From Beijerinckiaceae bacterium (GTDB taxonomy: Bacteria; Pseudomonadota; Alphaproteobacteria; Rhizobiales; Beijerinckiaceae): DNA of 64,000 nucleotides. The number at the start of each line of letters is the position of its first letter. Position 1 is the first letter of the stretch. The stretch lies in NCBI GenBank assembly GCA_027533425.1, contig JAPZUD010000001.1, forward strand, positions 620,001 through 684,000, read 5' to 3'. Below the pieces are notes generated by a model, which saw only the letters and a list, made by a program, of their open reading frames with translations, had not been told where the DNA came from and did no database searches. Below, piece after piece: positions 19,537-29,519 of the stretch. A program made the position numbers and the translations under genes.

Positions 19537-20712
19537 TCAGGGCGCGCGCGGCACCGTCACGACGCGCCCCTTCTCCAGGCCGATCAACACCTCGCCGCGG
19601 ATCAGCTGCATGGCCAGCTGGCCATAGATCTCGCCGCGCCACCCCTGCAGAACGGGATGGTCGGCGGACGGGCTGGAAGCCAGGCGGTCAACATCCTCAG
19701 ACGAGGCAACCAGCCGCGCCGCGACCTGGTTCCGCTCGGAAACCGATTGCAGCAGGACTTTCAGCAGTTGGACCAGCGCACCGTTTCCGCCCGGTCGCTC
19801 CTGCTCGAAGGCCGGGATCGTCTCCGGGTCGCGCGCCTTGCCGCGACCGACAGCCTCGAGGATGTCCTGCCCGGCGCGCGAACGTTCGAACCCGTTCGGT
19901 ACCGCGCGGAGACGGGCCAGATCCTCGACCGATTTCGGCTGAGCCACCGCGATCTCGACCAGCCCGTCATCCTTGAGAATCCGGCCGCGCGGCACATCGC
20001 GGTTCTGCGCCTCGCGCTCCCGCCACGCCGCCAGTTCCATCAACACCGCCCGCTCGACAGGCTTGCGGATCCGCGCCTTGATCCGCATCCACGCATCGGC
20101 GGGATCGACCTCGTAGGTGCGGGGATTGGCGAGCACGGCCATCTCGTCAGCCACCCAGCCGAGCCGGTTGTTCTTGTCGATCCGCTGCATCAGCTTCTCG
20201 TAGACCACGCGAAGATGCGTCACATCGGCTGCCGCATAGGCCAGCTGCGCGTCCGTCAGGGGCCGGCGCGACCAGTCGGTGAAGCGCGAGGATTTGTCGA
20301 TCTTGGCCTGGGCGAGGCCGGCGGCGAGGCTTTCATAGGATACCTGCTCGCCATAACCGCAGACCATGGCCGCAACCTGCGAATCAAAGAGCGGCGCGGG
20401 GATTACCCGGCCGAGGTTCCAGATGATTTCAATATCCTGCCGCGCGGCATGGAAGACCTTCATCACCGCCGGGTTGACCATCAGTGCGAAGAACGGTGCG
20501 AGATCGAGATTGCTGGCCAGCGGATCGACCAGCACAATCTCGTCGGCACTGGCCATCTGGATCAGGCAAAGCTTCGGATAATACGTCGTCTCGCGCAGGA
20601 ATTCGGTATCGACCGTTACGAAAGCGTGCTGCGCGAGCCGCTCGCAGGCGGCGGCAAGATCGGCACTGGTGGTGGTCAGGGGCGGAAGGGGAAGCGCGGA
20701 AGGATGAGCCAT
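19537..20712 (-). CDS. rnd: Ribonuclease D
   Basis: This is a 391-residue 3'-5' exoribonuclease of the DEDD family that trims tRNA and other stable RNA precursors. The Exo I motif is [11 protein letters not shown] with D34 and E36, Exo II lies in [14 protein letters not shown], and Exo III contains [14 protein letters not shown]. An HRDC domain follows at about residues 210-290 ([29 protein letters not shown]). The length is normal. It is divergent from aspS across 164 bp and convergent with the chemoreceptor. Confidence 0.96.
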   Translation of the reverse strand: MAHPSALPLPPLTTTSADLAAACERLAQHAFVTVDTEFLRETTYYPKLCLIQMASADEIVLVDPLASNLDLAPFFALMVNPAVMKVFHAARQDIEIIWNLGRVIPAPLFDSQVAAMVCGYGEQVSYESLAAGLAQAKIDKSSRFTDWSRRPLTDAQLAYAAADVTHLRVVYEKLMQRIDKNNRLGWVADEMAVLANPRTYEVDPADAWMRIKARIRKPVERAVLMELAAWREREAQNRDVPRGRILKDDGLVEIAVAQPKSVEDLARLRAVPNGFERSRAGQDILEAVGRGKARDPETIPAFEQERPGGNGALVQLLKVLLQSVSERNQVAARLVASSEDVDRLASSPSADHPVLQGWRGEIYGQLAMQLIRGEVLIGLEKGRVVTVPRAP

Positions 20713-20778
20713 ATCCGGCCCTTATCCGAATTCCGAGCGTTTGTCGCGCCCGTCCCGATGGCTTTCCCCGGTTCGCGC

Positions 20779-20807
20779 TTGACAATCCGCACCGGTCGCC
20801 GCTCTTG
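20779..20807 (+). promoter_or_regulatory. Candidate promoter of aspS
   Basis: A perfect TTGACA box at 20779-20784, preceded by C as is common in alphaproteobacterial promoters, lies 17 bp before the weak -10 candidate CTCTTG at 20802-20807. It is within the divergent rnd-aspS gap. Only the -35 element is convincing. Confidence 0.4.
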
Positions 20808-20876
20808 TCGCGCCCGACGGAAGGCCTGCAGGTTGCCCGCAGCGTTCCAGCACGATCGAGCCGAAGATACACCATC

Positions 20877-22649
<1,773 letters not shown>

Positions 22650-22672
22650 GGAGAGGGCCGGCGCCCGGAACG

Positions 22673-24424
22673 ATGGAAGAGGCGAAAAACCAGCGCTATG
22701 CCGATCTCCGGCGGTTGGTCTCCGAGACCGGCCGCCGATTCGTCTGGCGCTATGTGCTCGCCTTCCTGATGCTCGGCGTCGTTTCCGCCACGACAGCAGC
22801 GACCGCCTGGCTGATGAAAGACGTGATCAATGACGTCTTCATCGCCAAGAGCCAGTCCGCGCTGATCTTCGTGGCCTCGGCGGTCCTTGTCATCTATGTC
22901 GCCCGCGGCGCAGCCTCGTACGGGCAGGGCGTCATTCTCGCCCAGATCGGCAATGCCATCGTTGCCGACGGGCAGAAACGGCTCGTCTCGGCCCTGCTGG
23001 CGCAGGATGTCCGCGGCATCCAGCAGCGCACCTCGAGCGAGGTCATCGCCAAGCAGGTCCTCTCTGCCGAGGCCGCCCGGCAAATCCTGCAATTGCTGGT
23101 CACGGTGGTCGGTCGCGACCTGCTGACCCTGATCGGCCTGATCGGCGTCATGATCGTTCAGGATCCGCTGGTTTCCTCGGTCGTGCTGTTGGCCTTGCCC
23201 ATCGCCGCCATCTTCATTGCCGGCCTCGGCGTCCGCGTCGGCAAGGTCCAGAAGAAGCAGGTCTCCATCGGCGTCACGCTGGCCGACCAGTTGCGGCAGG
23301 TCATCCAGGGCTTCCGCGTGGTCAAGGCCTTCGGCGCCGAGCCTCGCCTCGGCGAGCGGCTCGGTACGGTGATCACCGACCAGCAGGCCAATGCCGACCG
23401 GGCGGCGAAACTGATGGCCCGCACCCAGCCGATCGTCGAGACCCTGGCCGGCATCGCCGTCGCGCTGGTGATTCTCTATGGCGGCTGGCGCGTGATCAGC
23501 CATGGCGCGACACCGGGCGCCTTCTTCTCCTTCATCACGGCGCTGCTGCTGGCCTATGACCCGGCGCGGCGGCTCGCCAGCGCGCGCCTGCAACTGGAGC
23601 AGCATTTTGTCGGCTTGCGCCTCTTCTTCGAGATGATCGACGAACTGCCGGAACAGCCGGCCGGGCAGGGCCAGCCCGTGCGGCCCGGCCCCGGCGCCAT
23701 CAGCCTCCGCGACGTGACCTTCGCCTATCATCCCGAGGCCGGCCCGGTCCTGCGCGATGTCACGCTCGACATCCCTGCCGGGAAAACCACTGCGCTTGTG
23801 GGCGGCTCCGGCTCCGGCAAATCGACCCTGCTGAGCCTGATCCTGAAATTCTGGGAGCCGCAATCGGGAAGCCTGACGCTGGACGGCCAGCCGCTCGCAG
23901 AACTCGACGCTGCCAGCCTGCGCGAATCCATCGCCTATGTCGGGCAAGACACGTTCCTGTTCGACGGCTCGATCCGCGACAATATCGCCATCGGCAAGGC
24001 TGGCGCGACCGAGGACGAAATCCGCGCCGCTGCCCGCGCTGCGCAAGCCGATGCGTTCATCGAAGGGCTGCCCCTCGGCTACGATACGCCGGTGGGCGAG
24101 CTTGCCGGCCGCCTGTCCGGCGGGCAGAAGCAGCGCATCGCCATTGCCCGCGCCTTCCTGCGTGATGCCCCGATCCTGCTGCTGGATGAACCCACCGCCG
24201 CGCTCGATGCCCAGTCGGAAGATGCGCTTCGCCAGACCCTCGCTGACCTGTCGCGGAACCGCACGACCGTGATGGTCGCCCACCGGCTCGCCAGTATCAT
24301 GCATGCCGACCGGATCGTGGTGATCGAACAGGGCCGCGTGATCGAGCAGGGCAGCCACGAGGCCTTGCTGGCTGCGCCGGGAACCTATGCCAGCCTGTTC
24401 CGGCTCCAGATGGGAGGTCGCTGA
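22673..24424 (+). CDS. MsbA-type ABC half-exporter (membrane domain plus ATPase)
   Basis: This is a 583-residue protein with six membrane helices in residues 20-300 and an ABC ATPase at about 340-575. Walker A is GGSGSGKST at residues 377-385, the signature is LSGGQKQR, Walker B is ILLLDEPTAALD and the H-loop is MVAHRL. Half-exporters of this type act as homodimers; the MsbA branch flips lipid A core and others export glycolipids or peptides. It stands at the head of the glycan gene region and overlaps nothing, with a methyltransferase gene 2 bp behind. I infer a lipid-linked glycan or lipid A substrate, but the sequence alone does not settle this. Confidence 0.85.
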   Translation: MEEAKNQRYADLRRLVSETGRRFVWRYVLAFLMLGVVSATTAATAWLMKDVINDVFIAKSQSALIFVASAVLVIYVARGAASYGQGVILAQIGNAIVADGQKRLVSALLAQDVRGIQQRTSSEVIAKQVLSAEAARQILQLLVTVVGRDLLTLIGLIGVMIVQDPLVSSVVLLALPIAAIFIAGLGVRVGKVQKKQVSIGVTLADQLRQVIQGFRVVKAFGAEPRLGERLGTVITDQQANADRAAKLMARTQPIVETLAGIAVALVILYGGWRVISHGATPGAFFSFITALLLAYDPARRLASARLQLEQHFVGLRLFFEMIDELPEQPAGQGQPVRPGPGAISLRDVTFAYHPEAGPVLRDVTLDIPAGKTTALVGGSGSGKSTLLSLILKFWEPQSGSLTLDGQPLAELDAASLRESIAYVGQDTFLFDGSIRDNIAIGKAGATEDEIRAAARAAQADAFIEGLPLGYDTPVGELAGRLSGGQKQRIAIARAFLRDAPILLLDEPTAALDAQSEDALRQTLADLSRNRTTVMVAHRLASIMHADRIVVIEQGRVIEQGSHEALLAAPGTYASLFRLQMGGR

Positions 24425-24426
24425 CG

Positions 24427-25152
24427 ATGCAGCCCAAGCAGATCATCCGGGCGATCCTGAGCCCGTCCTACCTTCGGGATCTGTTCCGGTTCCGCCAGAC
24501 CTCGCGCGAGGCGGGCCGTCCGGTTCCGAAATTTTCGAAGATCCGCCCGATCAACGAGGCCACCGGAACGACCGGCTTCGATACACATTACGTGTATCAC
24601 ACCGGCTGGGCCGCGCGGGTTCTGGCCCGGCTGAAGCCGGCCCACCATGTCGATATCGGCTCGTCGCTGTTCTTCGTCTCGAATGTCTCGGCCTTCGTGC
24701 CGATGACGCATTATGATTACCGCCCGCCCGCCTTCGCCATTCCCGGGGCCGATGTGGGCGCTGCAGACCTGCTGGCCCTGTCCTTCGCTGATGGCAGCAT
24801 CCCCTCGCTGTCCTGCATGCATGTGATCGAACATGTCGGCCTCGGCCGCTACGGCGACACGCTCGATCCGGCAGGGGATGCACGCGCTTGCTCCGAACTG
24901 AAGCGGGTGCTGGCGCCGGGTGGCTACCTGCTCTTCGTGACCCCGGTCGGGCGGCCGGAAATCCATTTCAATGCCCACCGGATCTACAGTTTCGAGGCGG
25001 TGATGGCGCTGTTCGAGGGGCTCGAACTGGCGGAATTCGCCCTGATCACCGACAAGCGCGACGGGGCGATGCTGGTCATGGATGCCGATCCGGCGCGCGT
25101 GGCCCGCCAGCGCTATGGCTGCGGTTGCTTCCTGTTCCGCAAGCCCGCCTGA
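24427..25152 (+). CDS. SAM methyltransferase-like protein (DUF268-like)
   Basis: This is a 241-residue soluble protein with a Rossmann-like methyltransferase pattern. HVDIGSSLFFVS at about residues 75-86 stands in place of motif I, DLLALSFADGSIPSLSCMHVIEHVGLGRYGD resembles motifs II and III, and LKRVLAPGGYLLFVTPVG is the post-motif strand. It ends with a small Cys pair (YGCGCFLF). The layout resembles DUF268 proteins seen in polysaccharide clusters, but the motif I glycines are reduced. It starts 2 bp after the exporter stop, so the two are co-transcribed. A sugar O-methyltransferase is the best guess. Confidence 0.6.
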   Translation: MQPKQIIRAILSPSYLRDLFRFRQTSREAGRPVPKFSKIRPINEATGTTGFDTHYVYHTGWAARVLARLKPAHHVDIGSSLFFVSNVSAFVPMTHYDYRPPAFAIPGADVGAADLLALSFADGSIPSLSCMHVIEHVGLGRYGDTLDPAGDARACSELKRVLAPGGYLLFVTPVGRPEIHFNAHRIYSFEAVMALFEGLELAEFALITDKRDGAMLVMDADPARVARQRYGCGCFLFRKPA

Positions 25153-25204
25153 CGGCCGGCCGGGTACTCAGGCCTTCTGCACGCGCAGGGCCATGCCGGT
25201 CGGC

Positions 25205-25983
25205 TGCGCCGTTACTTGGCCGCCAGAAGCTCGGAGCGAACAAAAAGTGATGTCGGGCCGACACGATTGACGTAGATGTATCCTTGAGCAGACAGAAATC
25301 GATAAGTGTCTGAGGCTTGTACGCTTTCAATCGAAGGGGCATGAATCTCGACCGACACAATCTTCGGGCGATATCGGTCAAAGTTCAGCGATTGCAGGAC
25401 GTCGAGGTCCATACCTTCACAATCAACGTCCAGTAGATCGATCTGCCTGTCGCGATACTTGGTCTGGTCGAGAATGTCCGTCAGTGTCCGCGTTGTAAGT
25501 TCAAACCGCGTCGAACGCTCCAGAGCGCCAGTATTGTTCGCATTTGATGTCGTAAATGGGCTGAAGGAATCGCCGTAGAAGGTCAACCGACCCGGTTTTG
25601 CTGACACGGCGGCTTGAACTGCGATGTCGCGTGGTCGTCGGATACGAAAAGCACGGACCTTATCCATTTCAAGATCGATGACCACGCCGCTCCAGCCACG
25701 TCTATAAAAGCGAAACGTGTTGGAATACTTGGTTGGATGATAAGCTCCAACGTCAACATAAAAACCAGAACGAAGAGCATTCAAGCCAAAAAGCTCTTTG
25801 TAGAGACATTCAATTGCAATGTCGTCACCAAAATGTCCGTATGACATTTTGAAGCTTTTTGTCAGGAATGTCTTTCGCAGAAATTTCAACGTTTTTGATA
25901 TCGGCATTTTCTCTACTGCGATTGATGTAGATTTTGGACCAAGACACTTACTTACAAAGCAGCGAAGCGTGTGCGGGCATGTT
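25205..25983. other. AT-rich patch of foreign composition
   Basis: This stretch contains the FkbM gene and its flanks. Counted rows show about 40 percent GC (25741-25800 and 25861-25920) to 52 percent (25501-25560), while the neighbours on both sides are clearly above 60 percent. The edges coincide with the flanking genes. No terminal repeats, integrase or target-site duplication are visible. Confidence 0.75.
25212..25907 (-). CDS. FkbM-family methyltransferase
   Basis: This is a 231-residue SAM-dependent O-methyltransferase of the FkbM type, a family often found in O-antigen, exopolysaccharide and glycolipid clusters. Motif I is FYVDVGAYHPTKYSNTF at about residues 49-65, and the later DLLDVDCEGMDLDVLQSLN is the conserved acidic block. 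Codon use is strongly A/T-biased, unlike every neighbour, which points to recent transfer. It is on the opposite strand to the exporter-methyltransferase pair. The ATG at 25907 is the only sensible start. It probably methylates a sugar of a surface glycan. Confidence 0.85.
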   Translation of the reverse strand: MPISKTLKFLRKTFLTKSFKMSYGHFGDDIAIECLYKELFGLNALRSGFYVDVGAYHPTKYSNTFRFYRRGWSGVVIDLEMDKVRAFRIRRPRDIAVQAAVSAKPGRLTFYGDSFSPFTTSNANNTGALERSTRFELTTRTLTDILDQTKYRDRQIDLLDVDCEGMDLDVLQSLNFDRYRPKIVSVEIHAPSIESVQASDTYRFLSAQGYIYVNRVGPTSLFVRSELLAAK

Positions 25984-26952
25984 CTATACGACAGCCATGC
26001 GCCGCCCTCCGGCCTTGGCGATCATGTCAGCACCGGGAGCGGCATCGCCAAGCATGATCATCTCTTGTCCGGGGTTAATGGCAAGCAGGGCGGCGGCAAC
26101 CTCGCCATGGTCAGACACAACCAGTACCGGCGCATGGGCCGCCGCGCGGACGAGATCGCGCAGGGAGTCCCGTCCGGGATCCAGGACCGTGATGCCGCCG
26201 GCGAGATCGGGCCGCGCGGCGGCAAGCTTCGCCAGCACCCCCGGCGCGGCGCGCACGGCATCCTCGCAGATCAGCACCGGCCCGGTTTCGGCCGGCGGCT
26301 CCTGCAGGTAGAGACGGGCCAGGCGTTCCTGCATCCGGGCCAGGGCAGCCGGGGCAAGCGGGGGCACCGTGATCTCATCAAGTTGCGTTACGCGGATCAT
26401 CGAAGCCGGCCGGAACAATTCGACGGGCCGGTGCCGGAACACGCCATCGGAAATTGCGTGCTGGAAAGCGAGTGTCCGCCCCATATTGAGCGTGACCAGC
26501 AACAAGGTGTCGGGATGGACACCCAGCGCATCGAGCGCAAAAAAGCGCGGCAGCAAGCGCGTGACAAAGGCCCCGAAGGAACAATCGGCATCGGCGAAAA
26601 GCACAATCGCAGGTTCGCGCTCGATAATCCGCCCGCCGAGATAGGCGGTCACATCCGGCAGGCCGCGCGGCGCTTCATGGGGCAGGGCAGCGGGAAGGAC
26701 CAGCCGTTTGCCGCGTCGATGCAGCTGCCCACTGCCGGGGTCGATATCGATCTCGCCGGCATGGCGCCGCCAGAGCCATTCCGCCGCTGCCGGGTCGGCA
26801 CGCTCCACCATATCCTGGCTGATAATCCCGGAGGCATCTGCCCGCGGCCAGAACGGGTAGGCCGCCCGGCTGAGATACGAGCGCCATTCCCGCACCGGCT
26901 GGCTCGAATAGAGCCGCAGGGCGGCCTGAAACAGCGCTTGACTACCGGACAT
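25984..26952 (-). CDS. Unassigned protein, possibly a divergent GT61 (DUF563) glycosyltransferase
   Basis: I do not recognise this 322-residue protein firmly. It has no signal peptide or membrane helix. Near the C-terminus, VVSDHGEVAAALLAINPGQ is followed by EMIMLGDA; this follows the pattern HGAgLtN, then PG, then a hydrophobic strand with an acid, that ends GT61-type transferases, but with G-E-V in place of G-A-G. The segment LARMQERLARLYLQEP also fits the helix before that block. Composition matches the chromosome, unlike the FkbM gene beside it. The location among glycan genes supports a transferase or a transferase-derived role. The alternative is a Hyphomicrobiales-specific family of unknown function. 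Confidence 0.45.
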   Translation of the reverse strand: MSGSQALFQAALRLYSSQPVREWRSYLSRAAYPFWPRADASGIISQDMVERADPAAAEWLWRRHAGEIDIDPGSGQLHRRGKRLVLPAALPHEAPRGLPDVTAYLGGRIIEREPAIVLFADADCSFGAFVTRLLPRFFALDALGVHPDTLLLVTLNMGRTLAFQHAISDGVFRHRPVELFRPASMIRVTQLDEITVPPLAPAALARMQERLARLYLQEPPAETGPVLICEDAVRAAPGVLAKLAAARPDLAGGITVLDPGRDSLRDLVRAAAHAPVLVVSDHGEVAAALLAINPGQEMIMLGDAAPGADMIAKAGGRRMAVV

Positions 26953-27009
26953 GGGCCTCTCATGACGAACTCAGCCGCTGTGTAGGCCATGGAAGGTTGG
27001 GGGCGCAAG

Positions 27010-27747
27010 ATGGCGCTTGAAGCCATAACCCTGAATGTGTTCTCGAACGTGGCTTCTGCAGATGCGCGGGATTGTCTCGTCGCGGAGGCCATCCGTTCCT
27101 ATTTCACCTGTTTTGAAGGTGAACGCGGCGCGCGCCGGACCACGATCCGCGTCTTTCTCGATCCGAAGCCCTTCCGCGCGAACCATGCCGCCTGGATCGC
27201 GGCCATCCGGCAGGGAACGCCGGGGCTCGAGATCGAGATCGTGGAAACGCGCGGCCTGATCGACAGTTTCGTGAAATCGGTCGAGATGACGATCACGCCC
27301 TATGCTGTCCAGCTGGAACACGATTTCGTCTTCCTGCGTGACCGCATCCCCCATGGCCTGCCGGAGATGGTCGAGGAGATGCGCGCGCATCGCTTCAACT
27401 ATATCCGCTTCAACAAGCGCCGGAACATCCGGCAGGGCTATGACCTGTTCCTTGAACCGGTCGACGGCACGAAGGTGCCGCTCTGCCGCATCAACGGCCG
27501 GTCGAACAACCCGCAGATCATCGATGTCGGCTATTACCTCTCGGAGGTCGTGCCGCTGCTCCAGCGCCCCGATGGAGACCGGATCGGGCTCGAGGGCGGC
27601 CTTTGCCGCTACATGGGCGGTGGCCAGCTCTACGGCCCGCTCGGTTGGCCGAAAACAGTCCAGCATCTCGACGGGCGGGATGTCCGCTTCCGCGATCGCG
27701 TGGCGCGGAAACTCTATTTCTGGCGCAACCGGAAAAAGAGCGCCTGA
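27010..27747 (+). CDS. Putative GT-A-like glycosyltransferase
   Basis: This 245-residue soluble protein looks like a small GT-A transferase but matches no family I can name. ITLNVFSNVASADARDCLV opens with a strand-helix pattern, and ITPYAVQLEHDFVFLRD near residues 96-112 resembles the strand ending in an acidic metal-binding motif, here EHD. LEGGLCRYMGGGQLYGP near residues 195-211 could be the acceptor loop. The ATG at 27010 is preferred to the one at 26989 because a GGGGGC element sits just upstream of it, while 26989 has no ribosome site. It is divergent from the GT61-like gene and convergent with the fucosyltransferase. Confidence 0.5.
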   Translation: MALEAITLNVFSNVASADARDCLVAEAIRSYFTCFEGERGARRTTIRVFLDPKPFRANHAAWIAAIRQGTPGLEIEIVETRGLIDSFVKSVEMTITPYAVQLEHDFVFLRDRIPHGLPEMVEEMRAHRFNYIRFNKRRNIRQGYDLFLEPVDGTKVPLCRINGRSNNPQIIDVGYYLSEVVPLLQRPDGDRIGLEGGLCRYMGGGQLYGPLGWPKTVQHLDGRDVRFRDRVARKLYFWRNRKKSA

Positions 27748-27761
27748 AGCCGGTCGCAGCC

Positions 27762-28637
27762 TCAGAGCATCACCCATCCCTCGGGATAGAGATCGCCGAT
27801 ATAGGTTTTGCGCAGCGCTTCCGGAGCCAGCCAGGCCCGCGGCGCTATAACCAGCTTGTCGGGACGCGGATCAAACCAGGCGCTCCACCAGCTGAACGTG
27901 CTGTTGGCAATGATATGCGCCCGCGCCCGGCTCATCAGATAGAGATCCTCCGGGGCCGAATGCCCCGTCACGGCGCGATAGGGCGTGCCGGGCGGAATCA
28001 GCGCCGGAATGGCGTCCGGCGTGTCGGTGAAGACATAGATCTCGTCGATGGGCCGGGCCGCCCGCGCCAGTGCGATGGCATTCCGGTAATAGGCCATGCC
28101 AAGCGTGCCATGGACCGCATTGAAATGCTGGGCCGCCTTGAAATCGCCCACGCGGAGATGGACGGCGAGGCTCTCCGGCGCCATCGACGCCGCGAAGCTG
28201 CGGGCCGCCTCGCCGAGTTGCGGCTCGAGCGAGAAGGCGTCGCGGACTTGCCCGGCATGGGGGGCGAAGTATTTCTCGGAATGGAAATAGCCGGAGAGAT
28301 AGCAGGGCGCGGCCAGTGTCTCGAACCTTGGATCATAGGCGTAATCCCGCTCGCGGAACGCGCTGCCCTGCCAGCCGACCGGCGCCTTGGCCCGGCCGAA
28401 GCTCAGCGCGCGCCCGACGCGGTTGATCAGGCGACCGGCGCCATCACGCGGCCCGCCGACAACCCGGGCACCATGTGCAAGCCCTTCCAGCGCATAGGCA
28501 CGGCTGCCTGCCGCACGGAAGCGCGAGATGTCGAATTCCAGTGCTGCCCCGGTCCGTTGTGCCAGCGCGAATCCGGCTGCGGCCTGAAAGAGCTGGTTGC
28601 CGAGCCCCCCGAGAAGTTCAACGCGGATGACAGCCAT
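27762..28637 (-). CDS. Glycosyltransferase family 11 (alpha-1,2-fucosyltransferase type)
   Basis: This is a 291-residue GT11 enzyme, the family of alpha-1,2-fucosyltransferases. The start RVELLGGLGNQLFQAAAGFA is the diagnostic N-terminal motif. LAVHLRVGDF near residue 150 holds the family HxRxGD core, and IIANSTFSWWSAWF near 228-241 is the third conserved motif. GT11 enzymes transfer fucose, or occasionally another deoxysugar, to a galactose acceptor in O-antigen and capsule repeats. No GDP-fucose synthesis genes lie in the window, so the donor must be made elsewhere. Its stop lies 15 bp from the stop of the convergent GT-A-like gene. Confidence 0.87.
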   Translation of the reverse strand: MAVIRVELLGGLGNQLFQAAAGFALAQRTGAALEFDISRFRAAGSRAYALEGLAHGARVVGGPRDGAGRLINRVGRALSFGRAKAPVGWQGSAFRERDYAYDPRFETLAAPCYLSGYFHSEKYFAPHAGQVRDAFSLEPQLGEAARSFAASMAPESLAVHLRVGDFKAAQHFNAVHGTLGMAYYRNAIALARAARPIDEIYVFTDTPDAIPALIPPGTPYRAVTGHSAPEDLYLMSRARAHIIANSTFSWWSAWFDPRPDKLVIAPRAWLAPEALRKTYIGDLYPEGWVML

Positions 28638-28641
28638 CGGG

Positions 28642-29370
28642 TTAGCCCTGCCGAAGGAAGGGGAGGAAGCGCTTCCAGCGGTTGCGGCGCTTTTCGCGCT
28701 TGATCACCCGGATATGGTAGAGCCGGGGGTGGACGGCATCGATCATCGCATCCGCCGCCTCGGCCGGGAACAGGCCTGCATGGCTTCCGGCAACATAGAG
28801 GATCATGTTCTGCTGATACCAGAATTCCACCCGGTCATCGGCCCAGACCGCCGAGCGCAGGGCCGTCCGCGGGACATAGCCCTCACGGGCGAAACGCTCG
28901 GCCCAATAGGATTGCCATTGCTCGTTCCGGTGCCCCTCGCCACCCTGGTTCGGAATGGCCGCCGAGAACAGCACGACAGGCGCCGAACGGCAGAGATAGC
29001 GAACGAGCCGGTCGCCGGCTTCCGGCGACAGATGCTCGGCCACTTCCAGCGAGATCGCCAGATCGACGGGGCGGATCTCCGGCCAGTTGGAGGCCTCGAA
29101 ATCGATCCGCTCGAACGCGTCGGCGGATATCCGCAGCTGGTCGGCGCTGACCCAGGGCCCGTCCAGACCGCGCAATCCGGCAAGGCCGAGATCCTGCGCC
29201 GCGCGCAGCCAGGTGCCGACACCACAGCCGACATCAAGCATTGAAGCGGGCCGGAACCGGGGCAGCAGATGGCCCAGGACGATGCCGGCCGATCGTTGCG
29301 AATCCTCGGCAAAGCCCTCGAAGAAGGCCTTGTCATAGTGCTGGGCACGCTCTTCGCTGCTTGTCGTCAT
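28642..29370 (-). CDS. Class I SAM-dependent methyltransferase
   Basis: This is a 242-residue soluble methyltransferase. Motif I is SMLDVGCGVGTWLRAA at about residues 40-55 and AISLEVAEHL at about 108-117 is the motif IV region. The C-terminal segment WFQ-like YQQNMILYVAG is common in methyltransferases from surface-glycan clusters. It starts with ATG at 29370 and ends 4 bp before the fucosyltransferase start codon, so the two form an operon. It is divergent from asnB. An O-methyltransferase acting on a sugar or a glycan-linked group is the likely role. Confidence 0.82.
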   Translation of the reverse strand: MTTSSEERAQHYDKAFFEGFAEDSQRSAGIVLGHLLPRFRPASMLDVGCGVGTWLRAAQDLGLAGLRGLDGPWVSADQLRISADAFERIDFEASNWPEIRPVDLAISLEVAEHLSPEAGDRLVRYLCRSAPVVLFSAAIPNQGGEGHRNEQWQSYWAERFAREGYVPRTALRSAVWADDRVEFWYQQNMILYVAGSHAGLFPAEAADAMIDAVHPRLYHIRVIKREKRRNRWKRFLPFLRQG

Positions 29371-29519
29371 CGGCTCTTCCTGACCGGTCCGACGCGGCGG
29401 GAGCCCCCGCCGGTATCCGTCGCGGCTTTACTTTATGCCGGACTAGGTACAAGGACGCGGGGACAAGTCAACTCGCCGGCCGAAGCCTTTCGCTGGCCGG
29501 ACAGGCGTGGAGAAACGGA

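Noticed and set aside
25205-25983. AT-rich patch as an insertion sequence or genomic island with ends
   Set aside because: No transposase, terminal repeats, target duplication or tRNA gene is visible; only composition supports transfer.
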